In this document: positions 9,417 through 16,910 of the stretch, piece after piece
Layout of the letters: each line of letters begins with the position of its first letter
How positions within the stretch are numbered: the stretch's first letter is position 1
Origin: Bordetella parapertussis
Lineage (GTDB): Bacteria; Pseudomonadota; Gammaproteobacteria; Burkholderiales; Burkholderiaceae_B
Direction of reading: 5' to 3'
NCBI GenBank assembly: GCA_945872285.1
Contig: CAMBZR010000026.1
Location: 1 to 37,280 of the forward strand
Length of the DNA stretch: 37,280 bases
Position numbers and translations under genes: made by a program
Notes under the pieces: model-generated
Seen by the model: only the letters and a program-made list of their open reading frames with translations
The model's database searches: none
What the model was told of the DNA's origin: nothing

Positions 9417-9875
9417 ATGAAAAAATTGAATGTATTTTTATCGCTCTTTACTGTCGCTTCAGCCTTATTGATGCAGCCTGCGCAGGCGCAGTTTGCCAAG
9501 CCAGAAGATGCCGTGAAATACCGGCAATCCGCGTTAACGTTAATGAGTTCGCACTTTGGCCGCATGCAGTCAACGGTTAAGGGTGCGACCCCTTACGATG
9601 CGGCTGCCATCAAAGCAAACGTCGAAATCTTGAAAACTCTTTCAGTCTTGCCCTGGGCCGCCTTCCCGACAGGCAGCCAAGCCAACAGCAGCGCCAAGGC
9701 TGAAGTCTGGTCAGACGCGGCGGGGTTCAAGCAAGCACAGCAAAAGTTCGAAGGGGCTGTCGTAAAGTTGTCTGAAGTATCAGGCAGCGGCGACCTTGAA
9801 AAACTACGCTCAGCCTTTGGCGACGTCGCTGCTAGCTGCAAAGCGTGCCATGACTCATATCGCGTTAAAAAATAA
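9417..9875 (+). CDS. Cytochrome c' family protein (periplasmic haem protein)
   Basis: The 152-residue protein has an N-terminal signal peptide (K-K-L-N-V-F-L-S-L-F-T-V-A-S-A-L-L, cleavage expected after A-Q-A). It has a single haem-binding CxxCH motif very near the C-terminus (C-K-A-C-H-D-S-Y-R). This matches class II cytochromes c of the c' type, four-helix bundles with a C-terminal haem site. Such proteins bind NO or act in electron transfer or stress protection in the periplasm. A TATACT lies at 9384-9389 upstream. The gene for a b-type cytochrome (10782-11492) lies nearby on the other strand and could be its membrane partner, although a hydrolase gene sits between them. Confidence 0.88.
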   Translation: MKKLNVFLSLFTVASALLMQPAQAQFAKPEDAVKYRQSALTLMSSHFGRMQSTVKGATPYDAAAIKANVEILKTLSVLPWAAFPTGSQANSSAKAEVWSDAAGFKQAQQKFEGAVVKLSEVSGSGDLEKLRSAFGDVAASCKACHDSYRVKK

Positions 9876-9919
9876 CGCCTACAGTTTGTCAGCGTCCTGC
9901 GCGCTTTATCTGGTGTCGC

Positions 9920-10696
9920 TTAGCTCTTCAAGAAGGGCACGACAGCATCGAGGTATTTTTCTGGGATCTCGGTGGGAGCGATGTGCGCCGAGGGCACCAG
10001 CGTCAATTTAGCGCCCTTGATGCGCTCGACCAGTGCCTGGCCGCGCACCAGCGGCGTTGACAAATCAGATTCACCAACCACCACAAGCGTAGGCGCTTGG
10101 ATATTAGCTAAGCGCGGGTATAAATCCAAATCACGAATCGCGGCACAGCAGCCTGAATAGCCATGCGCGGCCAGCGAGAGAGCTGTGTTGCGTACGCGTT
10201 TTAATTCGATTGGGTTCTTGGCCACAAAGGCTGGGGTGTAAAAGCGCCCGATTACGCCGTCGATGATGGCGGGCATGCCGCCTTGTTTGAGCGCGGCCAT
10301 GCGAGCATCCCAGATGGTGGCGTCGAACTCCGCTGCTGTGTGACTGAGCACCACGTGACGCAAGCCCATTGGCCGGCGTGCGGCGAGTTCCATCGCGACC
10401 ATACCACCTAAAGAGATGCCCCAAAAGTCGTAAGCGGTCAAGCGCGCGGCTGCAATCACGGCCTGTGCGTCGTCAGTCAGCTGCCCTAACGAGTAATCGC
10501 CCTGCGGTGCATCAGAGCCGCCGTGGCCCCGCGAGTCGTAACGCACGACATAAAAATCGCGCATCAGCGCACCAAGCACCGGATCCCATAGTGAAAAATC
10601 TGTCCCGAGCGAATTGCTGAGCACCAAAGCCGGTAGCGTCGCGTCGCCGTCTGCGCGCCAATAGATACGACAGGATCCGTTTGTGACGACTGGCAT
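9920..10696 (-). CDS. pcaD: Alpha/beta hydrolase, likely 3-oxoadipate enol-lactonase (PcaD-like)
   Basis: The 258-residue protein has the alpha/beta-hydrolase fold. L-S-N-S-L-G-T-D forms the oxyanion region (about residues 26-33) and R-Y-D-S-R-G-H-G-G-S-D is the family motif (about residues 52-62). The nucleophile elbow is G-I-S-L-G-G. The acid is probably in V-G-E-S-D and the histidine in S-A-H. N-S-L-G and R-G-H-G-x-S are typical of PcaD, which hydrolyses 3-oxoadipate enol-lactone in the protocatechuate branch of the beta-ketoadipate pathway. No other pca gene is present in the window, so this is a family-level call; another lactonase or esterase is possible. The neighbouring cytochrome genes do not suggest a function. 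Confidence 0.7.
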   Translation of the reverse strand: MPVVTNGSCRIYWRADGDATLPALVLSNSLGTDFSLWDPVLGALMRDFYVVRYDSRGHGGSDAPQGDYSLGQLTDDAQAVIAAARLTAYDFWGISLGGMVAMELAARRPMGLRHVVLSHTAAEFDATIWDARMAALKQGGMPAIIDGVIGRFYTPAFVAKNPIELKRVRNTALSLAAHGYSGCCAAIRDLDLYPRLANIQAPTLVVVGESDLSTPLVRGQALVERIKGAKLTLVPSAHIAPTEIPEKYLDAVVPFLKS

Positions 10697-10781
10697 GGAG
10701 TGTCCCTAAAAAATAAATGTTGGACAGTAAGTAACATGTTAAGCAATATTAGCAAAGAGTACTGCGTTTGCCGTGCTGCGC

Positions 10782-11492
10782 TCAGTTAAACGTACCTGGC
10801 GCATTCAGGGCAAGGCCGATCAGCCACCACGCGAGTGTGCCAATTAGCAGCGCCAAGACAAGCGCCAGACCGCGTACCCGCCAGTCATCTTGAGCGGGGG
10901 GGCAAACAGCAGGCAGTGCATCGCGCGCGACATCGCCGTGAACCATCGGCATCACTAGTTTTTGCCCCTTGAGTGTATAAAACAAAATCGCCGCCAGATG
11001 TAAGCCGACTAGGGCATATAAAAAGTTCTCGTTAAATTGATGTAAGCCTGTCAGGCGCTCAGAGACAGCCTGACTGACACGCGCGGCAAAGGGGCCTTGC
11101 GTCAAAATGTCGTCGTTGGCGAACAGACCCGTGAAGCCTTGCCAGCCAACCACTCCTAGCATACCAAGTACCGACCAAGCGCCCAACGGATTGTGGCCGG
11201 CACGTTTATCGGGTGACCGAAAATAGGCAAGCGTGCGTGCCGGGGATACGACGAACTGCGAAAACCGTGCATACCGCGGGCCGATAAAGCCCCAAATGAT
11301 TCTGAAAACAATTAAGCCTAGTGTGGTGATACCCAGACGTACATGCCAGTCCATCCACGCACCACCAAGCTTGACCGTTATGACTGCGCCGATCAGGCAA
11401 AGCGCGAGGGCGGTATGAAACAAGCGAGTGGGTAGATCCCAAATTCGCAGGGCAGCTGGCGCAGGCAGTGGTGTAGGTAATGGGGTACGCAT
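10782..11492 (-). CDS. Cytochrome b561-family membrane protein (b-type dihaem cytochrome)
   Basis: The 236-residue protein opens with R-I-W-D-L-P-T-R-L-F-H, the signature of b-type cytochromes of the cytochrome b561/Ni-Fe hydrogenase cytochrome group. The histidine in L-F-H and others in W-H-V-R, G-L-H-Q-F-N-E and G-L-H-L-A-A-I-L are candidate haem ligands. Four or five hydrophobic segments are seen, plus a C-terminal one (about residues 208-230). These proteins pass electrons across or within the inner membrane, often to a periplasmic c-type cytochrome. No hydrogenase subunit lies nearby. The cytochrome c' gene 0.9 kb away is a plausible partner. It diverges from the ugp operon. Confidence 0.85.
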   Translation of the reverse strand: MRTPLPTPLPAPAALRIWDLPTRLFHTALALCLIGAVITVKLGGAWMDWHVRLGITTLGLIVFRIIWGFIGPRYARFSQFVVSPARTLAYFRSPDKRAGHNPLGAWSVLGMLGVVGWQGFTGLFANDDILTQGPFAARVSQAVSERLTGLHQFNENFLYALVGLHLAAILFYTLKGQKLVMPMVHGDVARDALPAVCPPAQDDWRVRGLALVLALLIGTLAWWLIGLALNAPGTFN

Positions 11493-11622
11493 GAAGGGGC
11501 GTTGACATGGCTAAAGCCTTGGAGGTTAACCGAACGCGCGGTCCAAGGCGCGGCTTCAGTGATTGGCCAAGCGAGCTTGTTTTGCGCTGCAACATCCTTT
11601 TGGGTCGTAATTTCCGTGAAAT

Positions 11623-11640
11623 ATGTCATGTATGTGTCAT
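11623..11640 (+). promoter_or_regulatory. PHO box (PhoB binding site) upstream of the ugp operon
   Basis: The sequence atgtcatgtatgtgtcat contains two perfect TGTCAT half-sites with an 11-bp period. It matches 14 of 18 positions of the Pho-box consensus CTGTCATAAATCTGTCAT. TACCAT at 11652-11657 lies 11 bp further on and could be the -10, as in Pho promoters where the box replaces the -35. The ATG of the first gene is 72 bp downstream of the box. This indicates induction by phosphate starvation. Confidence 0.75.
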
Positions 11641-11711
11641 TTGCTTTAGGCTACCATCAGATACGAAAGTTTAATTTTGCTTGCACCTTCAACCTAGAAC
11701 GCTATTTGCTT

Positions 11712-12728
11712 ATGTCTGCTGTGCTTTTCTCTGAGGTCAGTAAAAAATGGGAAACCGCTACGGCGTTGCAGCCCACGACGTTAGCGTTAGCTCAAGGAGA
11801 GTTTTCGGTATTGCTTGGCCCCTCGGGTTGTGGCAAGACCACGACCTTACGTTTGATCGCAGGTCTTGAGACCCCCACTTCTGGGCAAATCCATATTTTC
11901 GAACGCGACGTCACGCGACTTGCTTGCGCGCAGCGGGGTGTGTCAATGGTGTTTCAAAACTACGCGCTGTTTCCGCACTTGTCGGTGGGCGAAAACATTG
12001 TGTTTGGCTTGCGCGTGCGCCGTGTGGCTAAGCCTGAGTTGCAGCAGCGACTCAAGCACGTGCTTGAGCTTTTAAGCCTTGAACCCTACCAAGATCGTAA
12101 ACCGAGTCAGCTCTCGGGCGGCCAACAACAACGTGTCGCGCTCGCACGGGCGCTTGTGGCCGACAGTCAGCTGTGCTTGATGGATGAGCCGCTTTCAAAT
12201 CTTGATGCTCAGTTGCGTCAAGAGATGCGTCACGAATTGCGTGCCTTGCAACGCAAGCTCGGCTTGTCAGTGGTGTACGTCACGCACGATCAAACTGAGG
12301 CGATGAGCATGGCCGATCGCGTCGTACTCCTAAAAGACGGTCGCGTCGAGCAAGTCGCCACCCCCTTTGAGATCTACCAACAGCCAGCCACTTTATTTGC
12401 TGCCCAGTTTATTGGCAGCGCCCGCATGAACGTGCTGAAGCTTGAACAGGGTTGCCTGGCCGGCACCCGCATCGCCGTAGCGGCGCCCGAAGGTGCTGTG
12501 CATATGGGCTTGCGCCCTGAGGATGTTGAACTTGGTAGCGGCCATCGCTTGGTCGTCGAAAAAACAGAATTCACGGGAGCAGATTTATTACTGCACGCGC
12601 GCGTGGGCGATCAGGTTCTTGCCGTACGTGCAGAAGGTAAACACGCCTTAGGCGTGCAAGGTGAAGTGCAACTGAGTTGGAACCCATCGAACTTGCATTG
12701 GTTCGATGCACAGGGCTTACGTATCTAA
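11712..12728 (+). CDS. ugpC: Ugp-type ABC transporter ATP-binding protein
   Basis: From the ATG at 11712 the protein has 338 residues. Walker A is G-P-S-G-C-G-K-T-T (about residues 36-44), the signature motif is L-S-G-G-Q-Q-Q-R-V-A-L-A-R-A, and Walker B is L-C-L-M-D-E-P-L-S-N-L-D. A C-terminal OB-type regulatory domain with G-L-R-P-E-D-V follows, typical of the MalK/UgpC family. An upstream in-frame start at 11502 would place the PHO box inside the gene and add residues unlike the family, so it was rejected. The ATPase comes first here, unlike E. coli (ugpBAECQ). It energises the permease pair encoded downstream. A sugar transporter of the same family is the alternative, but the PHO box and the terminal phosphodiesterase gene favour glycerol-3-phosphate. 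Confidence 0.85.
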   Translation: MSAVLFSEVSKKWETATALQPTTLALAQGEFSVLLGPSGCGKTTTLRLIAGLETPTSGQIHIFERDVTRLACAQRGVSMVFQNYALFPHLSVGENIVFGLRVRRVAKPELQQRLKHVLELLSLEPYQDRKPSQLSGGQQQRVALARALVADSQLCLMDEPLSNLDAQLRQEMRHELRALQRKLGLSVVYVTHDQTEAMSMADRVVLLKDGRVEQVATPFEIYQQPATLFAAQFIGSARMNVLKLEQGCLAGTRIAVAAPEGAVHMGLRPEDVELGSGHRLVVEKTEFTGADLLLHARVGDQVLAVRAEGKHALGVQGEVQLSWNPSNLHWFDAQGLRI

Positions 12729-12745
12729 ACTAAAGGGGATGAATC

Positions 12746-14029
12746 ATGAAACACATGTTGAGTCGTATCGCGCTAATGACAGCAGGGCTGTGCATAAGCG
12801 CCGCGGTGCTAGCTAAAACAGATATTTCTTTTTATTTTCCGGTGGCTGTGGGCGGGCCCATCACAAAAACGATCGACCAGTATGCGGCTGACTTTAATAA
12901 AGAAAATGCAGACTACAACGTCGTACCCGTCTACTCGGGTACCTATCAAGAAACCATCGTCAAGGTATTAACCGCGCACAAGTCGGGCAAACCTCCGACG
13001 GCAGCTATTTTGCTGTCAACCGACACCTTTACGCTGGCAGATGAAGACGCAATTTCGCCGATTGATAGCTTTGTTAAAACTGATGTCGATCGCGAATGGC
13101 TTAAAAGTTTTTTTCCGGCTTTCTTGTTGAACGGTCAGTTTGGCAACAAAACGTGGGGTGTGCCCTTTCAACGCTCAACGGTTGTGCTGTACTGGAACAA
13201 AGACGCTTTTAAAGAAGCGGGGCTTGATCCCAATACACCACCAAAAACTTGGGCTGAGACCGTCAGCATGGGTCAAAAGCTTACTAAAAAAGATGCGAGT
13301 GGCAACGTCAACCAGTGGGGGATTCAAGTCCCCTCAAGTGGCTTTCCGTACTGGTTGTTTCAAGGATTCAGCACTCAGAGTGGTGCGATCCTCGCCAATG
13401 CTGAAGGCAATAAGGTTCAGTACGACGATCCTAAAGTGATTCAGGCGTTGACCTACTGGGTCGAGTTGTCTAGAAAACATGGCATTCACCCGCCTGGCGT
13501 CGTTGAGTGGGGCACGACGCCACGTGATTTTTTAGAGAAAAAAGCGGCAATGATCTGGACCACCACCGGCAACCTGACCAATATTCGCGCGAACGCTAAG
13601 TTTGACTTCGGCGTTGCGATGTTGCCTGCTGGCACACGTGCAGGCTCGCCGACTGGGGGCGGCAACTTTTTTATCTTCAAAAAAGCTACCACGGCTGAGC
13701 AAGAGGGGGCGTATAGGTTTGCAAAGTGGTTAACGCAGCCCGCGCGTGCGGCCCAGTGGAGCATCGACACGGGCTATGTGGCCGTGTCACCCGCTGCGTA
13801 CGAGACACCTGCGTTAAAAAAGTACGCGGCCGACTTCCCGCCCGCTCTGGTGGCGCGTGATCAACTGCCGTTTGCTGTGGCTGAACTCTCAACCCATGAC
13901 AATCAGCGTGTGACGAAGGCGTTGAATGACGGTTTGCAAGCTGCTTTGACAGGAACCAAAACGCCCGAGCAAGCCATGAAAGATGCTCAAGCCGAAGCCA
14001 CGCGTTTGCTGCGGCCGTTTCAGAAGTAA
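12746..14029 (+). CDS. ugpB: Ugp-type periplasmic substrate-binding protein
   Basis: The 427-residue protein starts with a signal peptide (M-K-H-M-L-S-R-I-A-L-M-T-A-G-L-C, cleavage near V-L-A-K). It continues as a family-1 extracellular solute-binding protein (cluster B). F-Y-F-P-V-A-V-G-G-P near the N-terminus and G-V-P-F-Q-R-S-T, then P-T-G-G-G-N-F-F-I-F, resemble UgpB, the receptor for sn-glycerol-3-phosphate and glycerophosphodiesters. A good ribosome-binding site (AAAGGGGATG) lies 9-12 bp before the ATG. The gene follows ugpC after 17 bp and is followed by a stem-loop at 14044-14066 before the permease genes, which would favour higher levels of the receptor. Confidence 0.85.
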   Translation: MKHMLSRIALMTAGLCISAAVLAKTDISFYFPVAVGGPITKTIDQYAADFNKENADYNVVPVYSGTYQETIVKVLTAHKSGKPPTAAILLSTDTFTLADEDAISPIDSFVKTDVDREWLKSFFPAFLLNGQFGNKTWGVPFQRSTVVLYWNKDAFKEAGLDPNTPPKTWAETVSMGQKLTKKDASGNVNQWGIQVPSSGFPYWLFQGFSTQSGAILANAEGNKVQYDDPKVIQALTYWVELSRKHGIHPPGVVEWGTTPRDFLEKKAAMIWTTTGNLTNIRANAKFDFGVAMLPAGTRAGSPTGGGNFFIFKKATTAEQEGAYRFAKWLTQPARAAQWSIDTGYVAVSPAAYETPALKKYAADFPPALVARDQLPFAVAELSTHDNQRVTKALNDGLQAALTGTKTPEQAMKDAQAEATRLLRPFQK

Positions 14030-14043
14030 ACACTCGGGGCAGG

Positions 14044-14066
14044 GCGCCAGACCGTGGGTCTGACGC
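14044..14066 (+). other. Stem-loop between the receptor and permease genes of the ugp operon
   Basis: gcgccagacc and ggtctgacgc form a 10-bp stem with one mismatch around a GTG loop. No T-tract follows, so it is not a standard terminator. Hairpins in this place are known to protect the receptor mRNA from 3' decay and to lower expression of the permease genes. Confidence 0.5.
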
Positions 14067-14110
14067 CTTGTCTGTTTGACAAGCCTGATGCGCTGGGTTC
14101 AAGACAACTT

Positions 14111-14986
14111 ATGCAAACGTTGCGCCCTCAGATTTATGCCTACTTGTTGTTATTGCCCGCCTTTATTTTTTTGGTGGGCTTTACCCATTACCCTGCGCTT
14201 GCAACCTTGTTCGACAGTTTGATGTCGACGCCACGCGGTGCAAGACCAGCGGTATTTGTTGGGTTAGATAACTACCAGGGCATGATCGAAGACCCAATCT
14301 TTTGGAAGTCATTGGTTAACAATTTTTGGTTTGCGTTGGCGACGATTCCGATCTCAATTGCGCTGTCGATCACAATGGCGTTGTGGGTAAATGACAAAAT
14401 GACTGGTCGGCAGTTTTTACGCATGTCGTATTTTTTACCGACTGTGTTGCCAATGATTGCCGTGGCCAATATCTGGATTTTCTTTTATACCCCGGGCTAC
14501 GGCCTAATTAATCAAGTCCTGCAGGCATTTGGTTTTGCTAGTCAAAACTGGCTGGGTGACCCAACACTGGTTTTGGGCTCGGTGACCGTTGTGGCCATTT
14601 GGAAAGAGGCCGGATTTTTTATGATTTTTTATTTGGCAGCTTTACAAGGGTTAAGTCCAAGTTACAAAGAGGCGGCTGCGCTCGAAGGTGCAAGCAGCTG
14701 GTATTTTTTTAGACGCGTTCAATGGCCCTTGTTGATGCCCACCACCATTTTTGTATTAGTCAATGCCTTGATTAATGCCTTCAGAATGGTCGATCATATT
14801 ATCGTGATGACAAAAGGCGGCCCCGACAACGCCTCGTCGCTGTTGCTATTCTATTTGTATGAAGTCGGGTTTAAGTTTTGGGATCAGGGTTACGCTTCGG
14901 CCCTGACAGCAGTGTTGTTAGCGCTTTTAGCATTTGTGGGATTGTTACAGTTCTTTGTGCTTGATCGTCGCACGCATTACCGATGA
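14111..14986 (+). CDS. ugpA: Ugp-type ABC transporter permease (UgpA-like)
   Basis: From the ATG at 14111 the protein has 291 residues, the normal length for UgpA/MalF-type permeases, with six hydrophobic segments. The first covers about residues 8-28. The cytoplasmic EAA loop that docks to the ATPase is visible as Y-K-E-A-A-A-L-E-G-A-S-S-W-Y-F-F. The longer reading from a GTG at 14054 would start in the loop of the hairpin at 14044-14066 and would add 19 residues without family character, so it was rejected. Its stop overlaps the ugpE start by 4 nt. It forms the heterodimeric channel with UgpE. Confidence 0.85.
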   Translation: MQTLRPQIYAYLLLLPAFIFLVGFTHYPALATLFDSLMSTPRGARPAVFVGLDNYQGMIEDPIFWKSLVNNFWFALATIPISIALSITMALWVNDKMTGRQFLRMSYFLPTVLPMIAVANIWIFFYTPGYGLINQVLQAFGFASQNWLGDPTLVLGSVTVVAIWKEAGFFMIFYLAALQGLSPSYKEAAALEGASSWYFFRRVQWPLLMPTTIFVLVNALINAFRMVDHIIVMTKGGPDNASSLLLFYLYEVGFKFWDQGYASALTAVLLALLAFVGLLQFFVLDRRTHYR

Positions 14987-15801
14987 GAGCGCCTGATGCG
15001 CATGCAGGTTGGCTGTCAACTCTTGGGGCGTGGTTGTTGGCGTTGCTGTGGATCCTGCCCTTGCTTTATGCCTGCTGGGCTGCCTTTCATCCGTCTGAAT
15101 ACGCGACAAAATTAGTATTGACAGCGCCCTTGACGCTCAATAATTTTTCGTTGGCCTGGGATGCGGCACCGTTTGCACGTTATTTTTTCAATACAAGCTT
15201 GTTAGTGACCACCATTCTTGTCATGCAGTTACTGTTATGTACCCTAGCCGCTTACGCCTTCGCACGGTACGAGTTTTGTGGCAAAAACCTGTTGTTTTCT
15301 TTGGTGCTGATTCAGCTCATGATCATGCCCGAGATTTTGATTGTCAGAAACTATCAAACCTTAACCAAGCTTGGGTTGGTCGACACCTTGTTCGGAATTG
15401 GCTTGCCTTATTTTGCGTCGGCGTTTGCGATATTTTTATTGCGACAAACGTTTAGAACGATTCCTAAAGAGCTTGTTGAGGCAGCAGAGATGGAAGGTGC
15501 CTCATCTTTGCAGGTGTTACGCCATGTCTATATTCCTTTGGCTAAGCCTACCTATCTGGCCTTTGCGCTGGTGTCCGTGAGTTATCACTGGAACAATTTC
15601 TTGTGGCCGTTAGTGGTGAGTAATTCGGTCGGCTCGAGGCCCCTGACGGTTGGCTTGCAGGTGTTTTCGTCTACCGATCAGGGGATTGACTGGTCAATCA
15701 TCACCGCGGCGACCTTGCTTACCTCTGGCCCACTATTAATCGGCTTTTTAATTTTTCAACGACAATTTGTTCAGTCTTTTATGCGAGCGGGTATCAAATG
15801 A
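14983..15801 (+). CDS. ugpE: Ugp-type ABC transporter permease (UgpE-like)
   Basis: The 272-residue protein is the second permease, with about six hydrophobic segments and the EAA loop P-K-E-L-V-E-A-A-E-M-E-G-A-S-S-L. Y-H-W-N-N-F-L-W-P-L-V-V near the C-terminus is typical of UgpE/MalG-type permeases. Its ATG overlaps the ugpA stop by 4 nt and its stop overlaps the next gene (EEP phosphodiesterase) by 4 nt, so the three are tightly coupled. Confidence 0.87.
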   Translation: MRAPDAHAGWLSTLGAWLLALLWILPLLYACWAAFHPSEYATKLVLTAPLTLNNFSLAWDAAPFARYFFNTSLLVTTILVMQLLLCTLAAYAFARYEFCGKNLLFSLVLIQLMIMPEILIVRNYQTLTKLGLVDTLFGIGLPYFASAFAIFLLRQTFRTIPKELVEAAEMEGASSLQVLRHVYIPLAKPTYLAFALVSVSYHWNNFLWPLVVSNSVGSRPLTVGLQVFSSTDQGIDWSIITAATLLTSGPLLIGFLIFQRQFVQSFMRAGIK

Positions 15802-16649
15802 AAATTGTGACCTACAACGTGCAGTGGTTTAAGGGTTTGGACAATGTTGTAGATATCGCTCGCGTGCTTAATGTTGCCCGTGAGCTGGCAGATTTTGATG
15901 CGCTGTGTCTGCAAGAAGTTGCGGTCAATTACCTAAACTTGACTGGTACCAAGCAGCCAAACCAACCTGCGCTTGTTAAACAGTTACTGCCCGGGTTTGA
16001 AGTCTTTTTTAGCCCGGGGATTGACGAGCTATCGCCTTGCGGCACGATGCGCCAGCAGTTTGGTAATTTGATCGCTAGCCGTTTGCCCGTCAGGCAGGTG
16101 CAGCACACGCCCTTACCGTACCCCAATCCACCGGTGGCGCAACCTACACCCAGCATGCAGCGCATTGCATTGACTTGCACCCTACAAGCGCCTTGGGGGC
16201 CGGTGCGCCTGATTACCAGTCATCTCGAGTATTACAACCAAGTCATGCGTCATGCGCAAACTCAAGCGCTGCGTGATTTGCATTTGCAAGGCTGTGCGTT
16301 GGCGGCGCAACCCTCTAAAACAGAGCAGGGCACGCCTTATCAGCCCAAGCCGTTAACAACCGACACAATCATTTGTGGTGACTTCAACTTTGAGCCAGAT
16401 AGCGAAGAGTATGCCAGCATGATTCAAACAGGCGCCGAGTGCAATCTTGTGAATAGCTTTGATGTCTTGCACCCTAGCACAGCATACCCCTCAACCTTCA
16501 GGCTATTTGACCGCAGCTACGGTCCAGTACCCGTTGGCTGCGACTTCTTTTTTGTCAGTGATTCGCTTGCCCACCGCGTCAAGCGCTTTGAAGTTAATCA
16601 AGTCACCCAGGCCTCTGACCATCAGCCGGTCTTGCTTGAGCTGAGTTAA
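15798..16649 (+). CDS. Endonuclease/exonuclease/phosphatase (EEP) family phosphodiesterase
   Basis: The 283-residue protein has the full EEP catalytic set: Asn7 (T-Y-N-V-Q-W), Glu40 (C-L-Q-E), His142 (T-S-H-L-E-Y), Asp195 and Asn197 (G-D-F-N-F-E-P), Asp249 (G-C-D-F-F) and Asp274-His275 (S-D-H-Q-P-V). The family includes DNase I, Mg-dependent phosphodiesterases and sphingomyelinases. There is no signal peptide, so it acts in the cytoplasm. It is coupled by a 4-nt overlap to ugpE inside a PHO-box operon. In E. coli the same operon ends with UgpQ, a glycerophosphodiesterase of an unrelated (GDPD, TIM-barrel) fold. I infer that this enzyme may release glycerol-3-phosphate or phosphate from an imported diester. 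The substrate is not proven, and nuclease activity is the alternative. Confidence 0.85.
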   Translation: MKIVTYNVQWFKGLDNVVDIARVLNVARELADFDALCLQEVAVNYLNLTGTKQPNQPALVKQLLPGFEVFFSPGIDELSPCGTMRQQFGNLIASRLPVRQVQHTPLPYPNPPVAQPTPSMQRIALTCTLQAPWGPVRLITSHLEYYNQVMRHAQTQALRDLHLQGCALAAQPSKTEQGTPYQPKPLTTDTIICGDFNFEPDSEEYASMIQTGAECNLVNSFDVLHPSTAYPSTFRLFDRSYGPVPVGCDFFFVSDSLAHRVKRFEVNQVTQASDHQPVLLELS

Positions 16650-16688
16650 GTTGAAGCTTTCGGGCGTCAGCTTGGTCGCGGCATTTTA

Positions 16689-16727
16689 TGCACCGGCTTT
16701 GGGTCGCACAATCACTCTTTTGGTGCA
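16689..16727 (+). promoter_or_regulatory. Possible NtrC enhancer half-sites upstream of the cyn operon
   Basis: TGCACC-N4-TTGG (from 16689) matches 11 of 14 fixed positions of the NtrC site TGCACC-N4-TTGGTGCA. A second CAC...TTGGTGCA stretch ends at 16727, with half-site spacing one base shorter than ideal. They lie about 130-165 bp before the sigma-54 promoter, a normal enhancer distance. The match is imperfect. Nothing else was recognised in the 250-bp gap after the ugp operon. Confidence 0.4.
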
Positions 16728-16853
16728 TTTTTTCAAACCACAGGCCTTCGCACTAAGTTAACGCACCGAAGTTCGCCCTTGCGTCGTTGATTTAGGCATC
16801 GTATGGGGCGCCGCTGTGCAGTTTTGTCTCTTCACGAGCTTGGCTGATAAAGC

Positions 16854-16869
16854 TGGCACGCTATTTGCT
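16854..16869 (+). promoter_or_regulatory. Sigma-54 (-24/-12) promoter of the cyanate operon
   Basis: TGGCACGctatTTGCT matches every fixed base of the sigma-54 consensus TGGCACGNNNNTTGCW. The GC at -12 lies 42-43 bp before the ATG of the receptor gene. This implies activation by an enhancer-binding protein, most simply NtrC under nitrogen limitation. Confidence 0.85.
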
Positions 16870-16910
16870 GTTGACCAAGTGTCAAGTTAAAACGCAAAAA
16901 GGTGCTCACG

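Noticed and set aside
11502..11711. Longer start for the ugpC gene
   Set aside because: It would place the PHO box and probable promoter inside the coding region; the ATG at 11712 begins the family-typical N-terminus.
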